A stretch of DNA of 64,000 nt from Flavobacterium sp. 83 (lineage in GTDB: Bacteria > Bacteroidota > Bacteroidia > Flavobacteriales > Flavobacteriaceae), in assembly GCF_000744835.1 (NCBI RefSeq), contig NZ_JQMS01000001.1, forward strand, positions 186,001 through 250,000, given 5' to 3'. Position 1 is the stretch's first letter; each line of letters starts with the position of its first letter. Below, piece by piece: positions 15,057 to 23,653 of the stretch. A program made the position numbers and the translations under genes. The notes under the pieces are model-generated. The model worked only from the letters and a program-made list of their open reading frames with translations. It did no database searches and was not told the DNA's origin.

Positions 15057-17291
15057 TTGAAATTATATTTAAACAATTTTCGCTACTTCAGAACACAACT
15101 ATTTTTATCATTCTCATCATTGATTATTTTGATAGTTATTGGTTTTATGTTTTATCTTAATATAGATCGTAAAGTTAACCATCTCAATATCTTCTCCTAT
15201 AAATCTTATCAGGTTTCACAAAATTTTAGTACTAATATAATAAATTTTCAAAATTTTTTATTGTTCGGATATAAAGAAAAAAACTTCTATCTTAATAATA
15301 ATCAAAAAAACCTTAAACTGTATATAGACAACTTAAAAAAACAAAGAAAGGAAGTTGATCTCATTTTCAAAGAATCAGAAGAGCTAAACCTTGGAACTAA
15401 TCAGTCTATGATTGTACTTTCAAAGGAAATAGATCATCTTACTATTATTGTGAATCAATTTGAAAAAACAGCATTAATTAGGGGTTTTAAAAATTATGGA
15501 GTGGAAGGAAAAATGAGGGTAAAAGCACATTTTTTAGAAGAAAAATCGTCGTTAAATAAAATCACTTTACTTCAATTTCGCAGACATGAAAAAGACTATT
15601 TATTACGTTCGGACGACACGTCTATAATAAAATTTGATAATTTATATAATTCTACAATTAGAGACAAAAATATTGATTCGTTAACCCGACAAGTTCTCAT
15701 TGATTATAAAAATAATTTTTATGCCTTGGTAAGATTGAGTTCAGAATTAGGAGTTGCTCAAAATCAAGGTTTATATGGCAAAATAAACCAAATAAACAGA
15801 GTCATTGAAAATTTATTTACTCAAATTATTCATCGTAACGAAAAAAAAATAAATAAATTAAAAGAAACCTTATTCTATTTTCAACTATTCTTGACAATTT
15901 TTACGATTATAACATCATTAATACTTAGCACTTACATCTCAAAATATTTTACAAAAGACATTAAATTACTTTCACTGGATATTTCAAATTATATAAAATC
16001 AAATTTCAAAGAACCAATATCTAATTTAAAGCATAAATCATCAATTAGAGAAGTTGACTTTTTATTAAAAAGTTATGGATTATTAAAAGAAAAACTTTCG
16101 GAAAATATTATTTTTTTAGAAAAAAAGACGGAACAAGCAAACAAAACGGCAACATTCAAAACTCAATTTCTTGCCAATATGAGTCATGAAATTAGGTCTC
16201 CTCTTAATGGAATCATAGGAATATTAAATATGCTTAAAACAAGCACATTAAATAGCGAGCAAACTGAATATATAGAAATAGCAGAACACAGTGCAGATCA
16301 TCTTTTGGGTATTGTAAACATGATATTGGATCATTCAAAAATGGAAGCTGGCAAAATGAAGTTAGAACAATATCCTATAAATCTTAAAAAAGAACTCAGC
16401 AAACTAATCCGATTATTTGAATATCGAATAAAAGACAAAAACATAAAACTACTTTTCATCTATGACGAAGAAATATCTAGCAATATAATTGGTGATAATT
16501 TAAGGTTACAACAAGTATTGATGAATCTTATTGACAATGCTATTAAGTTTACAATATATGGCGAGGTTAAACTTGAGGTAAATTTACTTTCTCGAATAGA
16601 TAATTTACAGTATTTAAATTTTAAAATTCTAGATTCCGGCATAGGAATTGACCCTGAAAAAACGGAACAAATACTTTTAGCGTTTGAACAAGCAGATTTA
16701 ACAACTACAAGAAAATATGGTGGTACTGGATTAGGCTTAACAATTTCAAACCAATTAGTTCAACTAATGGGAGGTAGCAAATTAAACATTACGGCATTAG
16801 AAACTGGCGGATCAAGCTTTAGTTTTGAAATTCCATTCAAAATCAATACCGAATTGATTTCTGAAGACAATACAATAACTGATTATAAAAAAAAGGTCCT
16901 AGATACAAAAATCAGTAAAGCATTAATTGTCGAAGACAACCTAATCAATCAAAAAGTATTGTGTAAACTTTTGGACAAACTAAATATTCCATCAGACATT
17001 GCAAATAACGGAAAAGAAGCGCTTCTTCTTTTTGAAAAAAACAATTACGACATTATTTTTATGGACTTACATATGCCTGAAATGGATGGTTTTGAAGCCA
17101 CAGAAAGAATACATTCTTCTTCAAAATATCTAATAAATACTATACCAATTATTGCAGTAACTGCAAGCGCATTTGATGAAGACAAAACAAAAGCCATGTC
17201 TAAAGGAATGGATGATTTTATTACAAAACCTGTTATTTTAAAAAATTTGGAAGAAATAATTGCAAAACAAATGAGTTTTAAATGCGTTTAA
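15057..17291 (+). CDS. Hybrid sensor histidine kinase with long helical periplasmic sensor
   Basis: A 744-residue kinase starting at TTG 15057. Two membrane helices (about 15-34 and 272-295) enclose a periplasmic sensor of about 235 residues. It looks all-helical and contains FRRHEKDYLLRSD (about 174-186), a signature seen in helical-bimodular-type sensor domains. A short HAMP-like linker and coiled coil lead to HisKA with SHEIRSPLNG (His377), an HATPase with DSGIGIDP and GGTGLGL, and a C-terminal receiver (about 620-740) with VEDN and MDLHMPEMDG. HBM-type domains bind small organic ligands in some bacteria, but the ligand here is unknown. No output regulator is adjacent. Codon choice is very AT-rich, even for this window. 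Confidence 0.88.
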   Translation: MKLYLNNFRYFRTQLFLSFSSLIILIVIGFMFYLNIDRKVNHLNIFSYKSYQVSQNFSTNIINFQNFLLFGYKEKNFYLNNNQKNLKLYIDNLKKQRKEVDLIFKESEELNLGTNQSMIVLSKEIDHLTIIVNQFEKTALIRGFKNYGVEGKMRVKAHFLEEKSSLNKITLLQFRRHEKDYLLRSDDTSIIKFDNLYNSTIRDKNIDSLTRQVLIDYKNNFYALVRLSSELGVAQNQGLYGKINQINRVIENLFTQIIHRNEKKINKLKETLFYFQLFLTIFTIITSLILSTYISKYFTKDIKLLSLDISNYIKSNFKEPISNLKHKSSIREVDFLLKSYGLLKEKLSENIIFLEKKTEQANKTATFKTQFLANMSHEIRSPLNGIIGILNMLKTSTLNSEQTEYIEIAEHSADHLLGIVNMILDHSKMEAGKMKLEQYPINLKKELSKLIRLFEYRIKDKNIKLLFIYDEEISSNIIGDNLRLQQVLMNLIDNAIKFTIYGEVKLEVNLLSRIDNLQYLNFKILDSGIGIDPEKTEQILLAFEQADLTTTRKYGGTGLGLTISNQLVQLMGGSKLNITALETGGSSFSFEIPFKINTELISEDNTITDYKKKVLDTKISKALIVEDNLINQKVLCKLLDKLNIPSDIANNGKEALLLFEKNNYDIIFMDLHMPEMDGFEATERIHSSSKYLINTIPIIAVTASAFDEDKTKAMSKGMDDFITKPVILKNLEEIIAKQMSFKCV

Positions 17292-17510
17292 TCTAAAACT
17301 GTCATAATAGATCGGAAAGAATAATTACCATTTTTTTGATTAAATAAAATCCATTAATAGTAGTATTATTAAAATATAACTGCCACGAATTAAAAAAGTA
17401 AACGAAATTATTTATCCTCTCAATAAAGCCGAAAAAGCCAGTTCTCAAAAAAAAGAAGCTATAAAAAAGACCGAGTTCAATTTTACATCTAAGAACACAT
17501 TACTATATAA

Positions 17511-17541
17511 AAAAAGCCTTAAACTTTCGCTTAAGGCTTCA
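17511..17541 (-). terminator. Intrinsic terminator of folD
   Basis: AAGCCTTAA (17514-17522) pairs with TTAAGGCTT (17531-17539), with a T run on the minus-strand side. The stretch 17292-17510 between the kinase and this hairpin shows no gene. Confidence 0.8.
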
Positions 17542-17558
17542 AATAAACAATAGTAATT

Positions 17559-18440
17559 TTATTTACGACTTCTAATTTTTCTGGCAAGAAGCGTATTTTG
17601 CAATAGCATCGCAATTGTCATTGGTCCAACTCCTCCAGGAACTGGAGTAATAAACGAGGACTTTTTACTCACTTCATCAAAATCAACATCTCCTGTAATC
17701 ACATATCCTTTTGGATGAGAAGCATCTTCCACTCTGGTAATACCTACGTCTATTACCACAACTCCGTCTTTCACCATATTCGCTTTAAGATAATTTGGAA
17801 CTCCTAATGCTGTAATAATAATATCGGCATTTTTTGTAAATTCTTCAATGTTCTTAGTTCTGCTGTGAGTCAGCGTTACTGTTGAATCACCTGGATATCC
17901 TTTACGACTCATCAAGATACTCATTGGTCTACCCACAATATGACTACGCCCAATAACTACGGTATGTTTGCCCGCTGTTTCTACTTTGTATCGTTCCAAT
18001 AATTGCATAATTCCAAATGGTGTTGCTGGTAAAAATGTCTCCATTTCCAAAGCCATTTTCCCGAAATTTGCAGGATGAAAACCATCTACATCTTTATCCG
18101 GATCTATTGCCATCAATATTTTTTGCTCATCAATATGTTTTGGCAAAGGCAATTGAACGATATAACCATCTAGATTATCATCCTCATTTAGTTCTTTGAT
18201 TTTTGAAAGCAACTCATCCTCAGTAATAGTTTCCGGTAAACTTACCAAAGTGGATTCGAAACCAATTTGCTCACAAGATCGCACTTTACTTCCAACATAA
18301 GTTAAGCTAGCTCCATTTGTACCAACAATTACTGCTGCTAAATGAGGTACCTTTTCCCCATTATTTTTCATTAATTGTACTTCGGCAGCAATTTCTTGTT
18401 TAATATCTTCCGATGTTTTTTTTCCGTCTAGTAGTTGCAT
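17559..18440 (-). CDS. folD: Bifunctional methylenetetrahydrofolate dehydrogenase / cyclohydrolase
   Basis: A 293-residue enzyme that interconverts 5,10-methylene-THF, methenyl-THF and 10-formyl-THF, feeding purine, formyl-Met and one-carbon metabolism. The catalytic Lys lies in LTYVGSKVRSCEQIGF (about 47-62). GYIVQLPLPKHID and the NADP-binding segment GRSHIVGRPM follow, and the family end signature TPVPGGVGPMT is intact. Length is normal. A row of three AAACTTT heptads sits just before its start on the coding strand. Its terminator is well formed. ffh lies upstream on the same strand with a 136-nt gap, so separate transcription is likely. Confidence 0.96.
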   Translation of the reverse strand: MQLLDGKKTSEDIKQEIAAEVQLMKNNGEKVPHLAAVIVGTNGASLTYVGSKVRSCEQIGFESTLVSLPETITEDELLSKIKELNEDDNLDGYIVQLPLPKHIDEQKILMAIDPDKDVDGFHPANFGKMALEMETFLPATPFGIMQLLERYKVETAGKHTVVIGRSHIVGRPMSILMSRKGYPGDSTVTLTHSRTKNIEEFTKNADIIITALGVPNYLKANMVKDGVVVIDVGITRVEDASHPKGYVITGDVDFDEVSKKSSFITPVPGGVGPMTIAMLLQNTLLARKIRSRK

Positions 18441-18462
18441 TTCTCTTTGTTTAAAAAGTTTT

Positions 18463-18483
18463 AAAGTTTAAAGTTTAAAGTTT
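18463..18483 (-). repeat. Three perfect AAACTTT heptads upstream of folD
   Basis: AAAGTTT occurs three times in tandem on the plus strand, so AAACTTT three times in the direction of folD, starting 23 nt before the ATG. It is the same unit type as before gap and the Nif3-like gene. Confidence 0.6.
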
Positions 18484-18576
18484 TTTAGAAACTTAAATAA
18501 AAACTCTTAAAAATATTAATAGTATAATGTGTTTCAAAACTGATTACTAAAAACCTGAATACTGAACACGATTTTT

Positions 18577-19926
18577 TTATCTCATTCCTGGCATACCACC
18601 TTGCATACCACCCATCATTTTCATTAGATTTTTCCCTCCCGGTCCTTGCATCATTTTCATCATTTTGCTCATTTGCTCAAATTGTTTCATCAATTGATTG
18701 ACTTGCTCAATTTTTGTTCCGGAACCTTTTGCAATTCTAGCTTTTCTTTTTACATCAATTATAGCTGGCTTGCTTCTTTCTATTGGAGTCATCGAGTGAA
18801 TAATTGCTTCAATATGCTTGAAAGCATCGTCTTCAATTTCAACATCTTTCATGGCTTTTGAAGCTCCTGGTATCATTCCAACCAAATCTTTCATATTACC
18901 CATTTTTTTTACTTGTTGAATTTGAGACAAGAAATCATCAAAACCAAATTCGTTTTTGGCGATTTTCTTTTGGATTTTTCTTGCTTCTTCTTCATCAAAC
19001 TGCTCCTGTGCTCTTTCTACCAAAGATACAACATCACCCATTCCAAGAATACGTTCTGCCATACGAATAGGATAAAACACATCAATCGCATCCATCTTTT
19101 CTCCTGTACCAACAAACTTAATTGGTTTGTTTACTACCGTTTTAATAGACAAAGCAGCTCCTCCACGGGTATCACCATCTAATTTAGTCAGGATTACTCC
19201 ATCAAAATTTAGTATATCATTAAAAGCTTTAGCTGTATTTACTGCATCCTGCCCCGTCATTGCATCAACAACAAATAAAGTTTCTTGAGGCTGAATTGCT
19301 TTATGAACTCGCGCAATTTCATCCATCATTTCCGTATCAACTGCTAAACGACCTGCAGTATCCACAATCACTACATTAAACCCATTGGCTTTTGCATGTT
19401 TAATGGCATTTTGTGCTATTTCGACAGGATTTTTGTTTTCTGGCTCAGAGTAAACCTCTACACCTATTGAATCCCCAACAACATATAATTGTTGAATAGC
19501 CGCTGGACGATAAATATCACAGGCAACCAAAAGTGGTTTCTTATTCTTTTTTGTAAGTAAATAGTTGGCCAGTTTTCCAGAAAAAGTAGTTTTCCCTGAA
19601 CCTTGTAAACCTGACATTAAAATCACAGTAGGATTTCCTGATAAATTAATTCCGGCAACATCACCACCCATCAGTTCTGTCAATTCATCTTTAACCAATT
19701 TAACCAATAATTGACCTGGTTGAAGTGTCGTTAAAACGTCTTGACCAATTGCTTTTTCCTTTACTCTAGAGGTAAAATCTTTTGCGATTTTGAAGTTAAC
19801 ATCGGCATCAAGCAAAGCTCTACGAACTTCTTTTAATGTTTCTGCTACATTTACTTCTGTGATTTTTCCGTGTCCTTTTAGTATATGAAAGGCCTTATCT
19901 AATTTATCGCTTAAATTATCGAACAT
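18577..19926 (-). CDS. ffh: Signal recognition particle protein Ffh
   Basis: A 449-residue SRP GTPase that binds 4.5S RNA and the signal sequences of nascent membrane proteins and delivers them to FtsY. It has an N domain (1-90), a G domain with P-loop SGLQGSGKTTFSGK (about 105-118), DTAGRL and TKLDGDTRGGAA, and a Met-rich M domain (about 325-449) ending in a run of MMG/MQG repeats. All core motifs are intact and the length is usual. A perfect -7 box lies 22 nt upstream. No rpsP or trmD neighbour is seen. Confidence 0.97.
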   Translation of the reverse strand: MFDNLSDKLDKAFHILKGHGKITEVNVAETLKEVRRALLDADVNFKIAKDFTSRVKEKAIGQDVLTTLQPGQLLVKLVKDELTELMGGDVAGINLSGNPTVILMSGLQGSGKTTFSGKLANYLLTKKNKKPLLVACDIYRPAAIQQLYVVGDSIGVEVYSEPENKNPVEIAQNAIKHAKANGFNVVIVDTAGRLAVDTEMMDEIARVHKAIQPQETLFVVDAMTGQDAVNTAKAFNDILNFDGVILTKLDGDTRGGAALSIKTVVNKPIKFVGTGEKMDAIDVFYPIRMAERILGMGDVVSLVERAQEQFDEEEARKIQKKIAKNEFGFDDFLSQIQQVKKMGNMKDLVGMIPGASKAMKDVEIEDDAFKHIEAIIHSMTPIERSKPAIIDVKRKARIAKGSGTKIEQVNQLMKQFEQMSKMMKMMQGPGGKNLMKMMGGMQGGMPGMR

Positions 19927-19948
19927 GATTTTTTATTTTATTGAAGTG

Positions 19949-19956
19949 CAAATTTA
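19949..19956 (-). promoter_or_regulatory. Putative -7 promoter element (TAAATTTG) of ffh
   Basis: A perfect TAnnTTTG match on the minus strand, 22 nt before the ffh ATG. Confidence 0.5.
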
Positions 19957-19990
19957 AGCATTTGATTTTGAAGTTTAAATAGTATTATAA

Positions 19991-20024
19991 ATAAAAAGAG
20001 ACTACCTTATCAAGATAGTCCCTT
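19991..20024 (-). terminator. Intrinsic terminator of the 20050-20772 lipoprotein gene
   Basis: On the minus strand AGGGACTATCTT pairs with AAGGTAGTCTCT through Watson-Crick and G-U pairs only, followed by a T run. Read on the plus strand the same stem has two A-C mismatches, so it serves the minus-strand gene. Confidence 0.8.
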
Positions 20025-20049
20025 TTTTTGTAATTAAATTCAACTTTAA

Positions 20050-20772
20050 TTAATCTTTGTCATCTAAATGGGTTTCATTTTCCAATAAATGTCTTATTTC
20101 TTCTCCAAGATCATGATGTCCATCACCTCCCAGTAACGTACTAATTTCTATAACTCCATCTCCATTAGTATCTACAAGTACACCTTGCCCGGCTAAGGTT
20201 GTTATTCTAGCTATGACTTCATCCAATTGTATTTTTATAGTAAGCGTTAAATCAGTACCATTAACAGTAAAATCTTTGGATGGATCTATAAAATCCATTT
20301 TTAGATCCGCTACTTCGCTACTCGAAACCATAAATACTTTTCCATCAATAGTCCCTTTAATCAAGAAACTCTTCCCTAACATTTCACCTGCAACAACACT
20401 CGGTTCAAATTTAAATTTAATCTCCTCATATTTCGCATTTGGAATTGCTACAGAAGTTATTGTCTGACTTAAAGTATTATTAGCATCCAGTAAGTCTAAT
20501 AAAAACGGACCTTTAAGTTTAAAATCCTCGTAAATTGAATCATGTTCATGCCTACTGTCTGTTTCATCAGTTTCAAATTTAATATTTCCAATATTTACTT
20601 TAAAATCTGTGATGACAACATTTGCTGTTGCTGATGAGCGTGCAGTCAATGACGCTTTACCCGTTGTGGCTATAGCCGAGGCCTTCAATGTAACATTCCC
20701 ATTTGAAGTAGCATCTTGTGTACAAGAAATCGCTATAAGGGATAAAACTACTAAAATTGCTATTTTTTTCAT
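20050..20772 (-). CDS. Hypothetical lipoprotein, DUF4382-like
   Basis: A 240-residue lipoprotein with signal peptide and lipobox LIAISC (Cys17). The mature part starts with a Thr/Ser/Ala-rich linker, then a beta-rich domain that includes VVITDFKVNIGNIKFE and a FLLDLL segment. This resembles DUF4382-type proteins, though the match is by impression only. Near the C-terminus DTNGDGVIEIS has the spacing of a calcium-binding EF-hand loop, and the protein ends in an Asp/His-rich tail. It is transcribed away from the ECF-sigma operon and follows another lipoprotein gene on the same strand. The function is unknown. A part in the same envelope response as the neighbouring sigma/anti-sigma locus is possible but unproven. 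Confidence 0.7.
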   Translation of the reverse strand: MKKIAILVVLSLIAISCTQDATSNGNVTLKASAIATTGKASLTARSSATANVVITDFKVNIGNIKFETDETDSRHEHDSIYEDFKLKGPFLLDLLDANNTLSQTITSVAIPNAKYEEIKFKFEPSVVAGEMLGKSFLIKGTIDGKVFMVSSSEVADLKMDFIDPSKDFTVNGTDLTLTIKIQLDEVIARITTLAGQGVLVDTNGDGVIEISTLLGGDGHHDLGEEIRHLLENETHLDDKD

Positions 20773-20822
20773 ACTTTACATTTACTAAGTTTATATTTCT
20801 AAAAAAATTGACTCCGTTTTAT

Positions 20823-21866
20823 TTAATTTATTTTAATAAAATATAAGTAATCCGTTTCTAAACCGCTGTTACTGGTTCCTCCTCTAAAACGAATTTTAGA
20901 GTTATTAAATTCAAATAGTTTCCAATTAAGTTTTAAATCATCCAGTGTATTAACATTGAAATCAACTTTAAATTCTCTTACTCCGTTTTCTAATTTACTA
21001 TACCAAACTCCACTATAAGAATTCCCTAATTTTGATGCTTTCACAGTATAATCACTATTAAAAGTAAAGATATAATCACTGTATAATTGTGTTTTCTCAT
21101 AATCATGATAAAAATAAGCTATTTTCCAAGGTCCATTTATCAATATTTTATTAAAATCAAGTATTGTACTGGTGTTTTCCTTACAAATTTCTATAGTCTC
21201 TTTTATTACTTTTTCAAGCTGATTATTATCAACTATTGTAACTTTTTGCCCTGTTAAATTATTAATCGTTAACGGAAAATTCAAAGCTATTAAATGATTA
21301 TCCGCTAAATTATTTATAAAAACATACAAAGCTTTATCATCGATAATTGAGACAGAACTAGCAATTTGCTTATTACTATCATATATTTTAATTGTTATTG
21401 GGTAGTTAAAACTTAAACAATTTATTTTTAATAAATCATCTGATTTTACTTTACAATCATACAACAGATTATTAAAATCTGTTTGTGAATAAATTCTCTT
21501 TTCAGAATAATCACTAAAAATTACTGTTATTGGAAAATGAACATAAATGACATCATTATCATTAGAACTTTCATCCGTTTTATTTTTAATTAATTCATAA
21601 TCATCGTAAGAATTTACAGGAATTTCAACATTGTCGACAGTTATTACATATGGCAGTTTTATCATAAAACAGTCCGTATTGTCAATTATATTATCTTGAG
21701 ATGTTTTTTGCATTACAACCCTTTCAATAAAAGTAGTTAAGGGGGTAGTTTTCGTAATCGTTTCTTGCGTATTGTATTCCTGCTCTGCTATTTCACTTTG
21801 ACAAGAGAAAAGGAGCAAGAAACTTACTACTGAAAGAAACCCTAAATACTTATTAAACCTCACCAT
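20823..21866 (-). CDS. Hypothetical lipoprotein with four internal beta modules
   Basis: About 347 residues from the preferred ATG at 21866; a start 18 nt further up is also open. The lipobox LLLFSC puts the lipidated Cys at 22. The mature protein holds four similar segments: MIKLPYVITV, VIYVHFPITVIF, LSFNYPITIKI and LIALNFPLTI. Each is followed by a short polar hairpin and a (D/N)xxxL-type helix start, with recurring Cys between units. The last 100 residues form a different beta domain (INGPWKIAYFYHDYEKTQ onward) that looks lipocalin-like. The gene is divergent from the ECF sigma gene across about 320 nt. I do not recognise a named family; a surface or periplasmic binding role is only a guess. 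Confidence 0.7.
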   Translation of the reverse strand: MVRFNKYLGFLSVVSFLLLFSCQSEIAEQEYNTQETITKTTPLTTFIERVVMQKTSQDNIIDNTDCFMIKLPYVITVDNVEIPVNSYDDYELIKNKTDESSNDNDVIYVHFPITVIFSDYSEKRIYSQTDFNNLLYDCKVKSDDLLKINCLSFNYPITIKIYDSNKQIASSVSIIDDKALYVFINNLADNHLIALNFPLTINNLTGQKVTIVDNNQLEKVIKETIEICKENTSTILDFNKILINGPWKIAYFYHDYEKTQLYSDYIFTFNSDYTVKASKLGNSYSGVWYSKLENGVREFKVDFNVNTLDDLKLNWKLFEFNNSKIRFRGGTSNSGLETDYLYFIKIN

Positions 21867-22187
21867 TATTAAAATTTTAACCAAATATAAAAATAAAATA
21901 TAAATTTTACAGTTTTCAATATTACTAGGAACAGAATTGTAAAGCTTTTTATAGGCTTAAAAACAACCATTTACTATTTTGATTCGGAATAAAATAAGCC
22001 CTATAGATCACCTAGTACAGAAAAAAACACCTAATAAACACCGAAGAATTAAAAACAACATTTTTTAAAAATCAATAATTTTATTTTTTATATTGACATT
22101 ATACAATTACAAAACAAATTACCTGTCATTTACCCTACTAAAATTAAAAATAAATATATATTTGTAAAGAAAAATTTCATTAAATAA
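21867..22187. other. AT-rich divergent intergenic region of the ECF island
   Basis: About 320 nt between a lipoprotein gene and the sigma gene. It holds no credible coding frame. It contains the sigma -7 box at 22157 and the 9-mer TACCCTACT (22131-22139), whose reverse complement occurs at 26256-26264 upstream of the DUF5777 gene. Confidence 0.6.
22157..22164 (+). promoter_or_regulatory. Putative -7 promoter element (TATATTTG) of the ECF operon
   Basis: A perfect TAnnTTTG match 23 nt before the sigma start codon. It fits the housekeeping sigma; an autoregulated ECF promoter could lie elsewhere in this gap. Confidence 0.45.
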
Positions 22188-22709
22188 ATGTCAAATACCT
22201 ATAAGTCAAATACTTGTGATGAAATTATTTTTTCATCTTTTTTTAAAAATCATGCTAAAGCACTACGGAATTTTATTTTTTACAAATATGGAAATAAAGA
22301 TCAGGCAGACGATTTAGTACAAGAAGCTTTTATTAAACTATGGCAAAATTGTACTAGTGTACCGATAGAAAAAGCCAAGGCCTATATTTATACCATTGCA
22401 AACAATAGCTCCCTGAACGTAATTGCACATCAAAAAGTGGTTTTGAAATACCAAAAGGATTTCTCTGGTTTTGATAAAACGAATGAAAATCCTGAATTTA
22501 TATTCGAAAAAAAAGAATTTGAAAAGAAGCTTTTGAAAGCAATTGAAAATTTAAATGAAACACAAAGAGTCGCTTTTTTGATGCATCGTATTGATGGAAA
22601 AAAATACAGTGAAATTGCTGAGGAATTAAACATTGGAATAAAAGCAGTAGAGAAACGAATTCACTTAGCCTTGTTCGAACTAAGAAAAGAAATTGAAAAT
22701 TTTAAGTAG
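22188..22709 (+). CDS. FecI-like ECF sigma factor
   Basis: A 173-residue sigma factor with region 2 (about 20-85: FYKYGNKDQADDLVQEAF and AKAYIYTIANN) and region 4 (about 115-165: NETQRVAFLMHRIDGKKYSEIAEELNIGIKAVEKRI). The pattern matches the Bacteroidetes FecI-type sigma factors that are controlled by a FecR membrane protein and a TonB-dependent receptor. Those partners follow at once on the same strand, so this is a cell-surface signalling unit. The sigma factor would be released when the receptor binds its ligand, then activate this operon. The ligand cannot be named from sequence. Confidence 0.92.
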   Translation: MSNTYKSNTCDEIIFSSFFKNHAKALRNFIFYKYGNKDQADDLVQEAFIKLWQNCTSVPIEKAKAYIYTIANNSSLNVIAHQKVVLKYQKDFSGFDKTNENPEFIFEKKEFEKKLLKAIENLNETQRVAFLMHRIDGKKYSEIAEELNIGIKAVEKRIHLALFELRKEIENFK

Positions 22710-22753
22710 GGTTTATTCCTTTATAATTGTTTTACCTATACAACTCAAACGAC

Positions 22754-23653
22754 ATGGATCAAAATTACATATTATCAAAATGGCTAAATGAGGAACTAAC
22801 AGATTCAGAATTAGCTGATTTTAAAGCAAGTGATAATTATGCTATTTACGAGAAAATTAAAAACTATTCTTCTCAACTTGAAGTAGCCGAATTTGACGAA
22901 AAGAGCATACTAGAAACCATTCTAAAACAAGAGAAAAAAGCGTCAAAAGTAATTCCATTATATAAAAAATGGTTCGTACAAATAGCTGCTATCTTCATTT
23001 TAGGACTTGGCATTACCTATGTAATACAAAACTTCACACCTCAAACACAATATGCCCAAAATGGAAAAAAAATTACTTTTTCATTACCTGACAATTCAAA
23101 AGTAGTATTGAATTCTGGTTCTGAAATTGAATATAAAAAATGGAATTGGGACATCAACAGAAGAATTAAATTACAAGGCGAGGCCTATTTTAAAGTTGCA
23201 AAAGGAAGACGATTTGAAGTACAAACAAACTTAGGAAAAGTAGCTGTTTTAGGCACACAGTTTAATGTAAAAGCAAGAAAAAATCGATTTGATGTAACCT
23301 GTTTTGAAGGTCGTGTAAAAGTAAACTACAAAGACAAACAAATTATATTGACCCACGGGCAAAGTGTAACTTTCGAAAACGGAAAACAAACAAACACAAT
23401 TATAAATACATCAAAACCAGCATGGTTAGAAAACGAAATAGCTTTCAATAAAGAAAATTTACATAGTCTTTTAGAAGAAATACAAAGACAATATAATGTC
23501 ACAATAGAATTAAATACAACCCATACTAATGCTTTATTTACTGGTAAAATACCAACAAATAATATAGATGTAGCCCTACAAATTATTGCTACAACCTATA
23601 ATTTACAACTCAACAAAGCAGTCAAAAATAAAATAATTTTTGAAGAAAAGTAA
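22754..23653 (+). CDS. FecR-family anti-sigma / sigma regulator
   Basis: About 299 residues from ATG 22754; an earlier in-frame Met adds nine residues but lies outside the conserved MDQNYILSKWLNEELTD start. The cytosolic N-terminus (1-80) should bind the sigma factor. One membrane helix (about 83-105, IAAIFILGLGITYVI) follows. The periplasmic FecR domain (about 110-215) contains ITFSLPDNSKVVLNSGSEI and GEAYFKVAKG. A C-terminal DUF4974-like domain (about 230-299), the part thought to contact the receptor's signalling domain, completes it. Its stop codon is directly followed by the receptor ATG, so translation is coupled. Confidence 0.92.
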   Translation: MDQNYILSKWLNEELTDSELADFKASDNYAIYEKIKNYSSQLEVAEFDEKSILETILKQEKKASKVIPLYKKWFVQIAAIFILGLGITYVIQNFTPQTQYAQNGKKITFSLPDNSKVVLNSGSEIEYKKWNWDINRRIKLQGEAYFKVAKGRRFEVQTNLGKVAVLGTQFNVKARKNRFDVTCFEGRVKVNYKDKQIILTHGQSVTFENGKQTNTIINTSKPAWLENEIAFNKENLHSLLEEIQRQYNVTIELNTTHTNALFTGKIPTNNIDVALQIIATTYNLQLNKAVKNKIIFEEK

